Shown: piece by piece, positions 1-9,358 of the stretch
Layout: each line of letters opens with the position of its first letter
Position numbering within the stretch: position 1 is the stretch's first letter
NCBI GenBank assembly: GCA_009268125.1
Contig: WBOU01000012.1
Coordinates: 62,001 to 126,000, forward strand
Length of the DNA stretch: 64,000 bases
Reading direction: 5' to 3'
Origin: Chloroflexia bacterium SDU3-3
GTDB taxonomy: Bacteria; Chloroflexota; Chloroflexia; Chloroflexales; Roseiflexaceae
The notes under the pieces: model-generated
What the model was told of the DNA's origin: nothing
Database searches by the model: none
Seen by the model: only the letters and a program-made list of their open reading frames with translations
Translations under genes and position numbers: made by a program

Positions 1-35
1 CCAGCAGCGAGTGCCAGCCAGAGCGATGTACATAA

Positions 36-66
36 GCCCCCCCGATCGCTCGGGCGGGGCCTTTTG
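36..66 (+). terminator. Intrinsic terminator-like hairpin at the left edge
   Basis: A GC stem (G36-A45 with T50-C60, one mismatch and one bulged G) is followed by CTTTTGTT. It closely resembles the attenuator hairpin at 359-391. It could end a gene lying left of the window, or it could be an earlier duplicate of the attenuator. Nothing coding is visible in 1-173 apart from a degenerate copy of a dispersed repeat near 140-165. Confidence 0.6.
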
Positions 67-173
67 TTGCCAAGATCTGGCCCAAAACCAGTGCCTCTGC
101 GTTCTGTGGCGGCTGGGTCGTGAAGCGTGGGCTTTCTGCACCTCGTGTCTTGATGGTAAAAGAATCTGCGCCC

Positions 174-203
174 TTGACAGCACCCTATGATGTATGGTAT
201 CCT
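174..203 (+). promoter_or_regulatory. Promoter of the ilv-leu operon
   Basis: TTGACA (174-179) lies 18 bases upstream of TATCCT (198-203). Transcription should begin near 210, just before the leader peptide at 239. It is the only good sigma-70-type promoter seen ahead of ilvB. Confidence 0.65.
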
Positions 204-238
204 CACACCAGTTTAGAAAACAGAGATAGAAGACATCA

Positions 239-331
239 ATGTTCCGCAGCGCTTTCAGCATTATTATTAGCCTCCTACTAGTAGTCCTTATCCATAAGGG
301 CTTACTTGCGTGCGGGGGCGATGCAAGCTAA
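239..331 (+). CDS. ilvL: ilv operon leader peptide (attenuator peptide)
   Basis: A 30-codon ORF begins at ATG 239 and ends at TAA 329-331. Residues 8-18 read IIISLLLVVLI, so ten of eleven are Ile, Leu or Val, the three products of the operon behind it. The codons in the run include the less common CTA, GTA and ATT, whereas the neighbouring genes strongly prefer CTG, GTG and ATC. The ORF sits between a consensus promoter and an intrinsic terminator (359-391), the arrangement of ilvGMEDA- and ilvB-type attenuation in enterobacteria. Scarcity of any branched-chain aminoacyl-tRNA would stall the ribosome here and should prevent the terminator from forming. The ribosome binding site is weak (AGAAG region about 230). 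The peptide itself probably has no other job. It is too short for most gene finders. Confidence 0.85.
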   Translation: MFRSAFSIIISLLLVVLIHKGLLACGGDAS

Positions 332-358
332 GCGAAGCGAACCCGAGATGCGAATGAA

Positions 359-391
359 GCCCCCCCGGTCACGGGTGGGGCGTTTTGTTTG
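359..391 (+). terminator. Transcription attenuator of the ilv-leu operon
   Basis: GCCCCCCCGG (359-368) pairs with CGGGTGGGGC (372-381) with one mismatch, and TTTTGTTTG follows. It begins 28 bases after the stop of the Ile/Leu/Val leader peptide and about 200 bases before ilvB, so readthrough would be set by leader translation. The anti-terminator partner was not resolved by eye. Confidence 0.75.
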
Positions 392-592
392 TAACGGCCC
401 ATCACACCAAGCCCCGCTGCCAGCGCTGGCAGCACCACCCGCCGCTTGAGCGGCCACGAGCAACGACGCTCGCCCATCCTGCCGTAAGTCGATACGAAAT
501 CGCCCCGCGTGGGGCCAAGCCAGCCACACAAGATCGCTGAGGGGTTGAGCGACCCCCAGTAGGCTTTGCTGTTGCCAAAATTCGGAGGAGCT
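392..592 (+). other. Untranslated region between attenuator and ilvB
   Basis: This 200-base stretch has no convincing gene. It contains CAGCGCTGGCAGC and GCCGCTTGAGCGGC, both able to fold into small hairpins. GGAGGAG at 584-590 is the ilvB ribosome binding site. Confidence 0.5.
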
Positions 593-2329
593 ATGTCGGA
601 ACAGAGAACGGGCGCGCAGATCATGTGCGAGGCACTCATCCGCGAGGGTGTTGAGGTGATGTTCGGTATCCCTGGCGGCGCGATCATGCCCTTCTACCAC
701 GCGATGTGGGAGTACAAAGACCAGCTGCATCACGTGCTGGTGCGGCACGAGCAGGGCGGCGGCCACGCGGCAGAGGGCTACGCCCGCTCGACCGGGCGGC
801 TGGGCGTGTGCATCGGCACCTCGGGGCCGGGCGCCACCAACCTGGTGACGGCGATCAGCGACGCGATGATGGACTCGACCCCGCTGCTGGCGATCACTGG
901 GCAGGTCTACAGCAGCCTGCTGGGCAAGGATGCCTTCCAGGAGACCGATATCGTGGGCATCACGATGCCGGTGACCAAGCACAACTACCTGGTGAAGGAC
1001 GTGAATGAGATCGCCTATGTCCTCAAAGAGGCGATCTACCTGGCCACCACGGGCCGCCCCGGCCCGGTGCTGGTGGACATCACCAAGGACGCGATGCAGG
1101 CCCGCACCATCCCCAACTGGGACACCAAGCTCAAGCTCCCCGGCTACAAGCCCAACTACCAAGGCAACCAGCGCCAGATCCGCGATGCGGTGAACCTGCT
1201 GATGAGCGCCGAGAAGCCGCTGATCATGGCCGGCAACGGCGTGATCATGGGCAACGCCACCGGCGAGCTGCTGGCCTTCGCCGAGCGCACCGGCATCCCC
1301 GTCATCACCACGCTGCACGGTATCGGCGCGATCCCCGAGGATCACCCGCTGGCGATCGGCATGCCTGGCATGCACGGCTGGGTGCACGTGAACCGCGCCA
1401 TCCAGGACTGCGACGTGCTGCTGAACATTGGCAGCCGCTTCGACGACCGCGTGACCGGCAAAGTTAGCACGTTCGCCCCCAAGGCCAAGGTCATCCACGT
1501 GGATATCGACCCCTCGGAGATCGGCAAGAACGTGAAGGTCACCATCCCGATCGTGGGCGATGCGCGGCAGGTGCTGACCGCGATGGCGGGCGAGCTGGCC
1601 AGCCGGGCCGACCTGGGCAATCTCCAGGGCAAGGCCAGCGACTGGATGGAGCACATCCGCGAGATGCAGCACAAGCACCAGCCCAAGCAGCAGTACCACA
1701 GCCGCCCGAAGACCAAGGAGCTGATGCCGCACGACGTGTACGCGGGCCTCTCGGCGGCGCTGAACGCACGCGGCAAGTACCGGCTGGTCTCGGATGTGGG
1801 CCAGCACCAGATGTGGGCGGCGCAGCTGATCGACTACCGCCACGGGCCGCGCACCCACATCACCTCGGGCGGCGCGGGCACCATGGGCTTCGCGGTGCCT
1901 GCGGCGCTGGGCGTCGCTATGGCCCACCCGGATGAGACGGTCTGGGCGGTCTGCGGCGACGGCGGCTTCCAGATGATGAACCAGGAGATGATCACCTTTA
2001 TCCAAGAGGGCGTGAAGAACGTCAAGGTGGTGATCATCAACAACGGCTACCTGGGCATGGTGCGCCAGTGGCAGGAGCTGTTCGAGGGGCGGCGCTACAG
2101 CGGCACGCCGATGGTCTCGCCCGACTTTGTGAAGCTGGCCGAGGCCTACGGCTGGAAGGGCCTGCGGGTGGATCACGTGAACGATGTGGCCGGGGCGATC
2201 GAGGAGGCCTACGCCACCGATGGCCCGGTGCTGATCGAGTTCCGCGTCGAGCAGGAGGTGAACGTGTTCCCGATGGTGCCGCAGGGTGTCAGCATCGGCG
2301 AGACGATCACCGACATCCCGAAGGCCTAG
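593..2329 (+). CDS. ilvB: Acetolactate synthase, large (catalytic) subunit
   Basis: A 578-residue thiamine-diphosphate enzyme that condenses two pyruvates to acetolactate, or pyruvate with 2-oxobutyrate to acetohydroxybutyrate. This is the shared first step to Val, Leu and Ile. The N-terminal pyrimidine-binding domain carries the RHEQGGGHAAEGYA segment with the catalytic Glu. The middle domain is the FAD/structural domain. The C-terminal domain has the GDGGF...NN motif of ThDP/Mg2+ binding, followed by GYLGMVRQWQ. The length is normal for the family. The reading frame opens 27 bases earlier at a TTG, but ATG 593 is preceded by GGAGGAG and starts where the homologous domain begins. It is first in the operon and is followed by its regulatory subunit after 55 bases. 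Confidence 0.96.
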   Translation: MSEQRTGAQIMCEALIREGVEVMFGIPGGAIMPFYHAMWEYKDQLHHVLVRHEQGGGHAAEGYARSTGRLGVCIGTSGPGATNLVTAISDAMMDSTPLLAITGQVYSSLLGKDAFQETDIVGITMPVTKHNYLVKDVNEIAYVLKEAIYLATTGRPGPVLVDITKDAMQARTIPNWDTKLKLPGYKPNYQGNQRQIRDAVNLLMSAEKPLIMAGNGVIMGNATGELLAFAERTGIPVITTLHGIGAIPEDHPLAIGMPGMHGWVHVNRAIQDCDVLLNIGSRFDDRVTGKVSTFAPKAKVIHVDIDPSEIGKNVKVTIPIVGDARQVLTAMAGELASRADLGNLQGKASDWMEHIREMQHKHQPKQQYHSRPKTKELMPHDVYAGLSAALNARGKYRLVSDVGQHQMWAAQLIDYRHGPRTHITSGGAGTMGFAVPAALGVAMAHPDETVWAVCGDGGFQMMNQEMITFIQEGVKNVKVVIINNGYLGMVRQWQELFEGRRYSGTPMVSPDFVKLAEAYGWKGLRVDHVNDVAGAIEEAYATDGPVLIEFRVEQEVNVFPMVPQGVSIGETITDIPKA

Positions 2330-2384
2330 CGGCTACCGCGCGGGGGCGGCCAGCGCCGCCCCGCTCACTGAAAGAGACACAGAC

Positions 2385-2930
2385 GTGAACAAGCATACCA
2401 TTGTGGCCCTGATGCAAGATAAGCCCGGCGCACTGAACCGTACGGTGAGCCTGTTCCGGCGGCGCGGCTTCAATATCGAGAGCCTCTCGGTCGGCCACAC
2501 CGAGACCGAGGGGGTCAGCCGCATGACCATGGTCGTGGAGTCGGCGGATGTCGAGCAGGTGGTCAAGCAGCTCTACCGCCTGATCGAGGTACTGAAGGTG
2601 AGCGATGTCACCGCCGACCCGACGGTTGAGCGCGAGATGGTGGTGGTGAAGATCCACGCGCCCAGCGAAAAGCGCGCCGAGATTGTGGCACTGTCCGAGG
2701 TTTTTGGCGCTAAAATTGTCGATGTTGGCGCGAGCACCATGATCCTTGAGATGACCGGCGCACCCTCCAAGGTCGAGAACTTTGTTGATGTCATCCGGCC
2801 CTTTGGCGTGAAGGAGATGATGCGCACCGGGCGGATCGCCATGGTGCGCGGCGCTCGCGGGCATGGCGCTCAGGCGTATGAGAACGCCGAGAATGGCCAT
2901 GTCGCCGAGCCGTCGGCTGCGCTCAACTAG
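2385..2930 (+). CDS. ilvN: Acetolactate synthase, small (regulatory) subunit
   Basis: A 181-residue regulatory partner of IlvB that confers valine feedback sensitivity in characterised systems. The N-terminal ACT domain (about residues 3-75) includes PGALNRTVSLFRRRGFNIESL. The C-terminal half matches the ALS small-subunit domain (EREMVVVKIHAP onward). The start is GTG 2385, giving VNKHTIVALMQDKPG; longer in-frame upstream starts would add a low-complexity tail overlapping the intergenic region. It lies 55 bases after ilvB and 45 bases before ilvC. Confidence 0.95.
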   Translation: MNKHTIVALMQDKPGALNRTVSLFRRRGFNIESLSVGHTETEGVSRMTMVVESADVEQVVKQLYRLIEVLKVSDVTADPTVEREMVVVKIHAPSEKRAEIVALSEVFGAKIVDVGASTMILEMTGAPSKVENFVDVIRPFGVKEMMRTGRIAMVRGARGHGAQAYENAENGHVAEPSAALN

Positions 2931-3998
<1,068 letters not shown>

Positions 3999-4010
3999 TC
4001 ACACCGGGCT

Positions 4011-4061
4011 GCGGGCGGCGGCTGAGATCCTGCTTAGCCGCCACACCGCCGCTCGCAGGAG
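4011..4061 (+). promoter_or_regulatory. Alternative hairpins next to the leuA ribosome binding site
   Basis: GCGGGCGGCGG (4011-4021) can pair with CCGCCGCTCGC (4046-4056), placing a stem directly against the AGGAG of leuA (4057-4061). A competing inner stem, GGCGGCT (4017-4023) with AGCCGCC (4036-4042), would free the outer arm. Whether this controls leuA translation is inference. Confidence 0.3.
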
Positions 4062-4070
4062 CAGAAATTC

Positions 4071-5750
4071 ATGGAACCTCAGGGAACAGACTACGTTCGT
4101 ATCTTTGATACGACGCTGCGGGATGGTGAGCAGGCGCCTGGCTGCACAATGTCGCTCGAGGAGAAGCTCGAGATGGCGCGGCAGCTGCGGCGCCTGGGTG
4201 TAGATATTATCGAGGCCGGGTTCCCCGCCGCCTCCCCCGGCGACTGGGCGGCGGTCCACCAGATCGCCCAGGAGGTCGGCACGCCTGACGGTCCCGTGAT
4301 CGCGGCCCTGGCGCGGGCGGTGAAGGAGGACATCCACAAAGCCTGGACGGCCATCCAGCCCGCCGCCAAGAAGCGCATCCACACCTTTATCAACGCGTCC
4401 GACATCCAGATCGAGTACCAGCTGCGCTCCACCCGCGAGGAGGTGCTGAAGCGTGGCCGCGAGATGGTGCGCTACGCCCGCTCGCTCTGCGAGGATGTTG
4501 AGTTCTCGCCCATGGACGCCACCCGCGCCGATGTGCCCTTTATGTTCGACCTGCTGGCCGCCGCCATCGAGGAGGGCGCGACCACGCTGAACATCCCCGA
4601 CACGGTCGGCTACTCCACCCCCGAGGAGTACGCCGCGCTGATCGCTGACATCCGCGCCAAGGTGCCCGGCGCGAAGGACTGTGTCATCTCGGTGCACTGC
4701 CACGATGACCTGGGCATGGCCGTGGCCAACAGCCTGGCCGGGGTGCGCGCTGGCGCGCGGCAGATCGAGTGCACGCTGAATGGCATCGGCGAGCGCGCGG
4801 GCAACGCCTCCCTGGAGGAGGTGGTGATGGCCCTGCACACCCGCAAGCAGTTCTTCGGCGTCGAGACCCACATCAATACCCGCGAGATCGCCCGATCGAG
4901 CAAGCTGCTCTCCACCACCATCGCGCTGCCGGTGCCGCCGAACAAGGCGGTGGTCGGCGCGAACGCCTTCGCCCACGAGTCCGGCATCCATCAGGACGGC
5001 GTGCTGAAAAACCGCCTGACCTACGAGATCATGAGCGCCGAGACGGTGGGCCTGGATGGCAACGAGCTGGTGCTGGGCAAGCACAGCGGACGCCACGCCT
5101 TCCGCGCCAAGCTGGTGGCCATGGGCCACGAGTTCGAGAGCGAGGACGAGTTCCAGCGGCTGTTCGAGCGCTTCAAGGAGCTGTGCGACCGCAAGAAGCA
5201 TGTGGATGATCGCGACATCGAGGCGCTGATCTCCAGCGAGGCGCAGCACACCCCCGAGGTCTACAAGCTGACCCACGTGCAGGTGACGAGCGGCACAGGC
5301 GTGACGCCGGTGGCCACCGTGACCCTGGTGGGGCCGGATGGCGAGACCAAGATCGACAGCGCGCACGGCGCAGGCCCGGTGGATGCGATCTACCGCGCGA
5401 TCGACCGCGTGGTGCAGCGCCCCAACGAGCTGATCGAGTTCGCGATCAACGCCATCACCGAGGGCATGGATGCGGTGGCCGAGGTCTCGGTGCGGCTGCG
5501 CGACACGCGCCCCGCCGAGCAGCCGCAGGCCGAGCAGCCGGGCGTGTTCAGCAAGCGCCGCGAGCAGGTGTTCAACGGCTACGGCGTCAACACCGACACG
5601 CTGGTGGCCGCCGCCGAGGCCTACATGGGCGCGCTGAACAAGATGCTCGCCGCCCGCCAGCAGCGGATCAGCGCCGAGGAGGCGGCCTACGCCGCAGGCT
5701 ACGATCAGAACTCGCCAAGCTACGCCGTAGACACCTTCGGAGGCAAGTGA
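4071..5750 (+). CDS. leuA: 2-isopropylmalate synthase
   Basis: A 559-residue enzyme that condenses acetyl-CoA with 2-oxoisovalerate, the committed step of leucine synthesis. It has an N-terminal HMGL-like TIM barrel with FDTTLRDGEQAPGCTMS (residues 8-24) and the metal-binding HCHDDLGMAVANSLAG segment near residue 210. A linker and the C-terminal LeuA regulatory domain (about 390-520) follow, which binds leucine in homologues. Its length separates it from short homocitrate synthases. ATG 4071 has AGGAG ten bases upstream. CimA (6.8 kb) is a related but distinct paralogue in the same operon. Confidence 0.95.
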   Translation: MEPQGTDYVRIFDTTLRDGEQAPGCTMSLEEKLEMARQLRRLGVDIIEAGFPAASPGDWAAVHQIAQEVGTPDGPVIAALARAVKEDIHKAWTAIQPAAKKRIHTFINASDIQIEYQLRSTREEVLKRGREMVRYARSLCEDVEFSPMDATRADVPFMFDLLAAAIEEGATTLNIPDTVGYSTPEEYAALIADIRAKVPGAKDCVISVHCHDDLGMAVANSLAGVRAGARQIECTLNGIGERAGNASLEEVVMALHTRKQFFGVETHINTREIARSSKLLSTTIALPVPPNKAVVGANAFAHESGIHQDGVLKNRLTYEIMSAETVGLDGNELVLGKHSGRHAFRAKLVAMGHEFESEDEFQRLFERFKELCDRKKHVDDRDIEALISSEAQHTPEVYKLTHVQVTSGTGVTPVATVTLVGPDGETKIDSAHGAGPVDAIYRAIDRVVQRPNELIEFAINAITEGMDAVAEVSVRLRDTRPAEQPQAEQPGVFSKRREQVFNGYGVNTDTLVAAAEAYMGALNKMLAARQQRISAEEAAYAAGYDQNSPSYAVDTFGGK

Positions 5751-5762
5751 GGCTAGTGGAAC

Positions 5763-5793
5763 GCGCGCCAGACGGCGCGCATTCTGCTTTTTC
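5763..5793 (+). terminator. Terminator-like hairpin between leuA and pheA
   Basis: A perfect 7-bp stem GCGCGCC/GGCGCGC (5763-5769, 5774-5780) with an AGAC loop is followed by CTGCTTTTTCT. It may reduce expression of the downstream genes relative to ilvB-leuA. It lies only 15 bases before the pheA start. Confidence 0.65.
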
Positions 5794-5807
5794 TCCTTTG
5801 GAATGCT

Positions 5808-6665
5808 ATGCAGACGATAGCCTACCTTGGCCCGCCCGGCACCTTTAGCGAGATGGCAGCCCTCGCGGTCGGCGACGCCGACACCCAGTATCTGCCGCTG
5901 GCCAGCATCCCCGCCGTCGTCACCGCGATCGAGACGGGCGCGGCCACGCTGGGCATGCTGCCGATCGAGAACGTGCTAGAGGGCAGCGTCACCACCACGC
6001 TCGACCTGCTGATCCACGAGACCGACCTGCGGATCGCGGGCGAGACGGTCATCCCCATTCGCCACAACCTGGTGAGCCGCGCGGGCGTGGCCCTGCCGCA
6101 GATCAAGGTGCTGTACGCCCACCCGCAGTCGCTGGGCCAGTGCCGCCGGTTTGTGGAGCGCTGCCTGCCTGGCGTGGCCACGGTGGCCTCGCTCTCGAAC
6201 AGCGCTGCCCCCGCCGAGGCTCTGGCCGACGAGCGCCCGGCGGCGGCCATCTCCACTGTGCGCGCCGCCGATCTGGTGGGCGCGCATATCCTGGCCCGCG
6301 ACATCCAAGATCGCGCCAGCAACGTTACCCGCTTTATCGCGCTGCGCGGCGAGGATGCCCAGCCCAGCGGCGATGACAAGACCAGCTTCTGCTTCGGCTT
6401 CGACAAAGAGGACCGGGCGGGGTCGCTGGTGGAGGCGCTGCAGGAGCTGGCGCTGGCGGGCATTAACATGACCAAGCTGGAGTCGCGGCCCTCGAAAGAG
6501 GTGCTGGGCCAGTACATCTTCCTTGTGGATATCAACGGCCACCGCGAGGAGCCGCACGTCGCCGCCGCGCTCACGCGGCTGCGGGCGCGCACCGGCTTCT
6601 TCAAGGTGCTTGGCAGCTACCCAGTGTGGCGCGACCGCCGCGCCCAGCGCCCAGTGAAGCAATGA
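5808..6665 (+). CDS. pheA: Prephenate dehydratase
   Basis: A 285-residue stand-alone enzyme converting prephenate to phenylpyruvate in phenylalanine synthesis. The catalytic PDT domain (about residues 3-180) begins IAYLGPPGTFSEMAAL and contains the NVTRFIAL motif (TRF is the catalytic signature). A C-terminal ACT domain (about 195-275, starting KTSFCFGFD) carries the ESRPSKEVLGQYIFLVD segment that binds phenylalanine in homologues. There is no chorismate mutase domain. It is the only aromatic gene in an otherwise branched-chain operon. Its stop overlaps a small ORF (ATGA, 6662). Confidence 0.94.
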   Translation: MQTIAYLGPPGTFSEMAALAVGDADTQYLPLASIPAVVTAIETGAATLGMLPIENVLEGSVTTTLDLLIHETDLRIAGETVIPIRHNLVSRAGVALPQIKVLYAHPQSLGQCRRFVERCLPGVATVASLSNSAAPAEALADERPAAAISTVRAADLVGAHILARDIQDRASNVTRFIALRGEDAQPSGDDKTSFCFGFDKEDRAGSLVEALQELALAGINMTKLESRPSKEVLGQYIFLVDINGHREEPHVAAALTRLRARTGFFKVLGSYPVWRDRRAQRPVKQ

Positions 6666-6754
6666 GCGAGAGTATGCTTGCAGAACACGAGGTGGTATCG
6701 GCAGTAGGGCGCGGCAGCGCAGCCCTGCTGCCTGTGATTTGCACTGTTCGTTAG
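6662..6754 (+). CDS. Possible 30-codon small ORF overlapping the pheA stop
   Basis: ATG 6662 overlaps the pheA TGA in an ATGA junction, so translation could be coupled. The predicted peptide is 30 residues, with VV, LL and VI near its end. Its second half coincides with a hairpin (6700-6732). It could be a leader for cimA or a chance ORF; I recognise no family. Confidence 0.2.
   Translation: MSESMLAEHEVVSAVGRGSAALLPVICTVR
6700..6732 (+). other. Hairpin upstream of cimA
   Basis: GGCAGTAGGGC (6700-6710) pairs with GCCCTGCTGCC (6722-6732) at 10 of 11 positions around an 11-base loop. No T-tract follows, so it is not a standard terminator. It may be an mRNA processing or stability element between pheA and cimA. 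Confidence 0.4.
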
Positions 6755-6812
6755 AATGAGAAGAGCGTGCTGTTTTGGTGTGAAATGGTGAAAGATGAAT
6801 GGAGAACGAGCA

Positions 6813-8402
6813 GTGCAAGTCTTTCTGTATGATACGACCCTACGCGACGGTACCCAGCGCGAGGGCCTCTCGCTGTCGGCTGAGGATAAGGTGAAGATCG
6901 CCCGCGAGCTTGACGCGTTTGGTATCCACTACATCGAGGGCGGCTGGCCCGGCTCGAACCCCAAGGATGCCGAGTTCTTCCGCCGCATCCGCGAGCGCCC
7001 GCTGGCCCACGCCAAGGTGACGGCCTTCGGCAGCACGCGCCACGCCAAGAACACCTGCGAGAGCGACCCCAACATCCAGGCCCTGGTGGAGGCGCAGACG
7101 CCGGTGGTGACTCTGGTGGGTAAAAGCTCCACGCTGCACGTCGAGAAGGTGCTGGAGACCACGCTGGATGAGAACCTCAAGATGATCTCGGACAGCGTGG
7201 CCTACTTCAAGCAGCTTGGCAAAGAGGTGACGTATGATGCCGAGCACTTCTTCGACGGCTACAAGCTCGACCCCGAGTACACCCTGGCCACTATCGCCGC
7301 CGCCGCCCAGGCCGGTGCCGACTGCATCACGCTCTGCGACACCAACGGCGGCACCATGCCCCACGAGGTCAGCGAGATCGTGCGCCACGCCATGGCGGTG
7401 GTGGAGGCGCATGGCCGCACGCCGCAGTTTGGCATCCACACCCACAACGATGGCGCGATGGCCGTGGCCAACGCCATCGCGGCGGTGCAGGCGGGCTGCG
7501 TGCAGGTGCAGGGCACTATCAACGGCTACGGCGAGCGCTGTGGTAACATGGACCTGATCCCGGTGATCGCCAACCTGCAGCTGAAGCTGGGCTACGAGTG
7601 CGTGCCCGAGCAGAACCTGCGGCGGCTCTCCGAGCTTTCGCACTTTGTGGCCGCCGTGGCCAACCTGAACCCCGACACCCACGCGCCCTACGTGGGGCGC
7701 AGCGCCTTCGCCCACAAGGGCGGCATCCACGTGGCGGCGATCGCCAAGGTGGCGTCCAGCTACCAGCACATCGAGCCGGAGCTGGTGGGTAACGAGCTGC
7801 GGGTGGTGGTCAGCGAGCTTTCCGGGCGCGGCAACGTGCGCATGCGCGCCGAGTCGCTGGGCCTGAAGCTGAACGGCAACGAGCGCGCCGTGCTGCAGCG
7901 CATGAAGGATCTGGAGAGCCGGGGCTTCCAGTTCGAGGCCGCCGAAGGCTCGTTCGAGATGCTGGTGCGCCGCGCCTCGGATGACTACCTGGCCCCGTTC
8001 GAGCCGCTCGACTTCACGGTGGTGATCGAGAAGCGTGGCGATAGCGAGGTGGTCTCGCAGGCGATCGTCAAGATCCGGGTCAATGGCGAGGTGATGCACA
8101 CAGTGGCCGAGGGCCACGGCCCGGTGAACGCCATGGATGGCGCGATGCGCAAGGCGCTGCTGCCGCACTACCCCGAGCTGGCCGATGTGCACCTGGTGGA
8201 CTATAAGGTGCGGATCATCGACGAGCATCTGGGCACGGCGGCCAAGCCGCGTGTGCTGATCGAGTCGGCGCGCGGCGACGAGCGCTGGTCGACCGTGGGC
8301 TGCTCGGAGAACATTATTGAGGCCAGCTGGCAGGCGCTCTGGGATAGCCTGGAGCTGCCGCTGCTGCGGGCGCGGCAGGCCGCAGCCCACGTGCAGGAAT
8401 AG
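6813..8402 (+). CDS. cimA: (R)-citramalate synthase
   Basis: A 529-residue enzyme that condenses acetyl-CoA with pyruvate to citramalate, opening the threonine-independent route to 2-oxobutyrate and isoleucine. It shows the HMGL-like barrel start FLYDTTLRDGTQREGLS, the EGGWPGSNPKD segment typical of this CimA subgroup (LeuA has EAGFPA), and HTHNDGAMAVANAIAAV as the metal-binding segment. The C-terminal allosteric LeuA-type domain covers about residues 400-510. GTG 6813 has GGAGAA six bases upstream. An in-frame ATG at 6795 would add six residues and has a poorer site, so either start is possible. LeuC/D and LeuB in the same operon could process citramalate. Confidence 0.92.
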   Translation: MQVFLYDTTLRDGTQREGLSLSAEDKVKIARELDAFGIHYIEGGWPGSNPKDAEFFRRIRERPLAHAKVTAFGSTRHAKNTCESDPNIQALVEAQTPVVTLVGKSSTLHVEKVLETTLDENLKMISDSVAYFKQLGKEVTYDAEHFFDGYKLDPEYTLATIAAAAQAGADCITLCDTNGGTMPHEVSEIVRHAMAVVEAHGRTPQFGIHTHNDGAMAVANAIAAVQAGCVQVQGTINGYGERCGNMDLIPVIANLQLKLGYECVPEQNLRRLSELSHFVAAVANLNPDTHAPYVGRSAFAHKGGIHVAAIAKVASSYQHIEPELVGNELRVVVSELSGRGNVRMRAESLGLKLNGNERAVLQRMKDLESRGFQFEAAEGSFEMLVRRASDDYLAPFEPLDFTVVIEKRGDSEVVSQAIVKIRVNGEVMHTVAEGHGPVNAMDGAMRKALLPHYPELADVHLVDYKVRIIDEHLGTAAKPRVLIESARGDERWSTVGCSENIIEASWQALWDSLELPLLRARQAAAHVQE

Positions 8403-8415
8403 GAGAGACTGAACT

Positions 8416-9336
8416 ATGCCGATGAATGCGACCAAGTATATCTGGTTCAATGGCTCGCTGGTGCCCTGGGAGCAGGCCACAGTGCACGTGATGACCCACG
8501 CGCTGCACTACGGCTCCTCGGTGTTCGAGGGCGTGCGGGCCTACAGCACCCCCAGCGGCCCGGCGATCTTTCGGCTGAAGCCGCACACCCGCCGCCTGTT
8601 CGACTCGGCCAAGATCTACCGCATGGAGCCAGCCTTCACGCAGGACCAGATCAACGAGGCCTGCAAGACGGTGGTGCGCGAGAACGGCCTGAAGAGCGCC
8701 TACCTGCGCCCGCTGATCTGGCGCGGCTACGGCGAGGTGGGCGTGTTCCCGCTGAAGAACCCCGTCGAGGTGATGGTGGCGGCGGTGGAGTGGGGCGCGT
8801 ACCTGGGCGAGGAGGCGCTGGAGAACGGCGTGGATGTGGGCGTCTCGTCGTGGACGCGGCTGGCCCCCAACACCATCCCCACGATGGCCAAGGCAGGCGG
8901 CAACTACCTCTCGTCGCAGCTGATCGTGATGGAGGCCGTGCGCAACGGCTACAGCGAGGGCATCTCGCTCGACATCAACGGCATGATCTCCGAAGGCTCG
9001 GGCGAGAACCTGTTCCTCATCCGCGACGGTATCATCTACACCCCGCCGATCACGGCGGCCACGCTGCCCGGCATCACCCGCGACAGCGTGCTGACCCTGG
9101 CCAAGCACCTTGGCTACGAGGTGCGCGAGCAGAACCTGCCGCGCGAGCTGCTCTACCTGGCCGACGAGCTGTTCTTCACCGGCACCGCCGCCGAGATCTC
9201 GCCCATCCGCTCGGTCGATGGCGTGACCATCGGCGCGGGCAAGCGCGGCCCGATCACCACCGCCCTGCAGCAGGCCTTCTTTGGCCTGTTCAGCGGCGAG
9301 ACCGAGGACCGCTGGGGCTGGCTGGACTACGTATAA
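8416..9336 (+). CDS. ilvE: Branched-chain amino acid aminotransferase
   Basis: A 306-residue class IV PLP aminotransferase that performs the last step to Val, Leu and Ile. The sequence shows [17 protein letters not shown] near residue 25, the [11 protein letters not shown] segment (about residue 160) with the Schiff-base Lys, and [10 protein letters not shown], which binds the PLP phosphate. The length is typical. It starts 13 bases after cimA with AGGAGA upstream, so the two are probably co-translated. Confidence 0.95.
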   Translation: MPMNATKYIWFNGSLVPWEQATVHVMTHALHYGSSVFEGVRAYSTPSGPAIFRLKPHTRRLFDSAKIYRMEPAFTQDQINEACKTVVRENGLKSAYLRPLIWRGYGEVGVFPLKNPVEVMVAAVEWGAYLGEEALENGVDVGVSSWTRLAPNTIPTMAKAGGNYLSSQLIVMEAVRNGYSEGISLDINGMISEGSGENLFLIRDGIIYTPPITAATLPGITRDSVLTLAKHLGYEVREQNLPRELLYLADELFFTGTAAEISPIRSVDGVTIGAGKRGPITTALQQAFFGLFSGETEDRWGWLDYV

Positions 9337-9358
9337 CAAACAACGGGAGAATCGAACC

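Noticed and set aside
332-592. T-box riboswitch upstream of ilvB
   Set aside because: No AGGGTGGNACCGCG motif is present, and a leader peptide with the right amino acids explains the terminator.
302-2176. A 624-residue ORF on the - strand opposite ilvB, and similar long antisense ORFs opposite leuA, cimA, leuC and others
   Set aside because: High GC makes the third-position shadow frames open. They are His/Arg/Ala-rich without any family signature, and the opposite strand encodes well-recognised enzymes.
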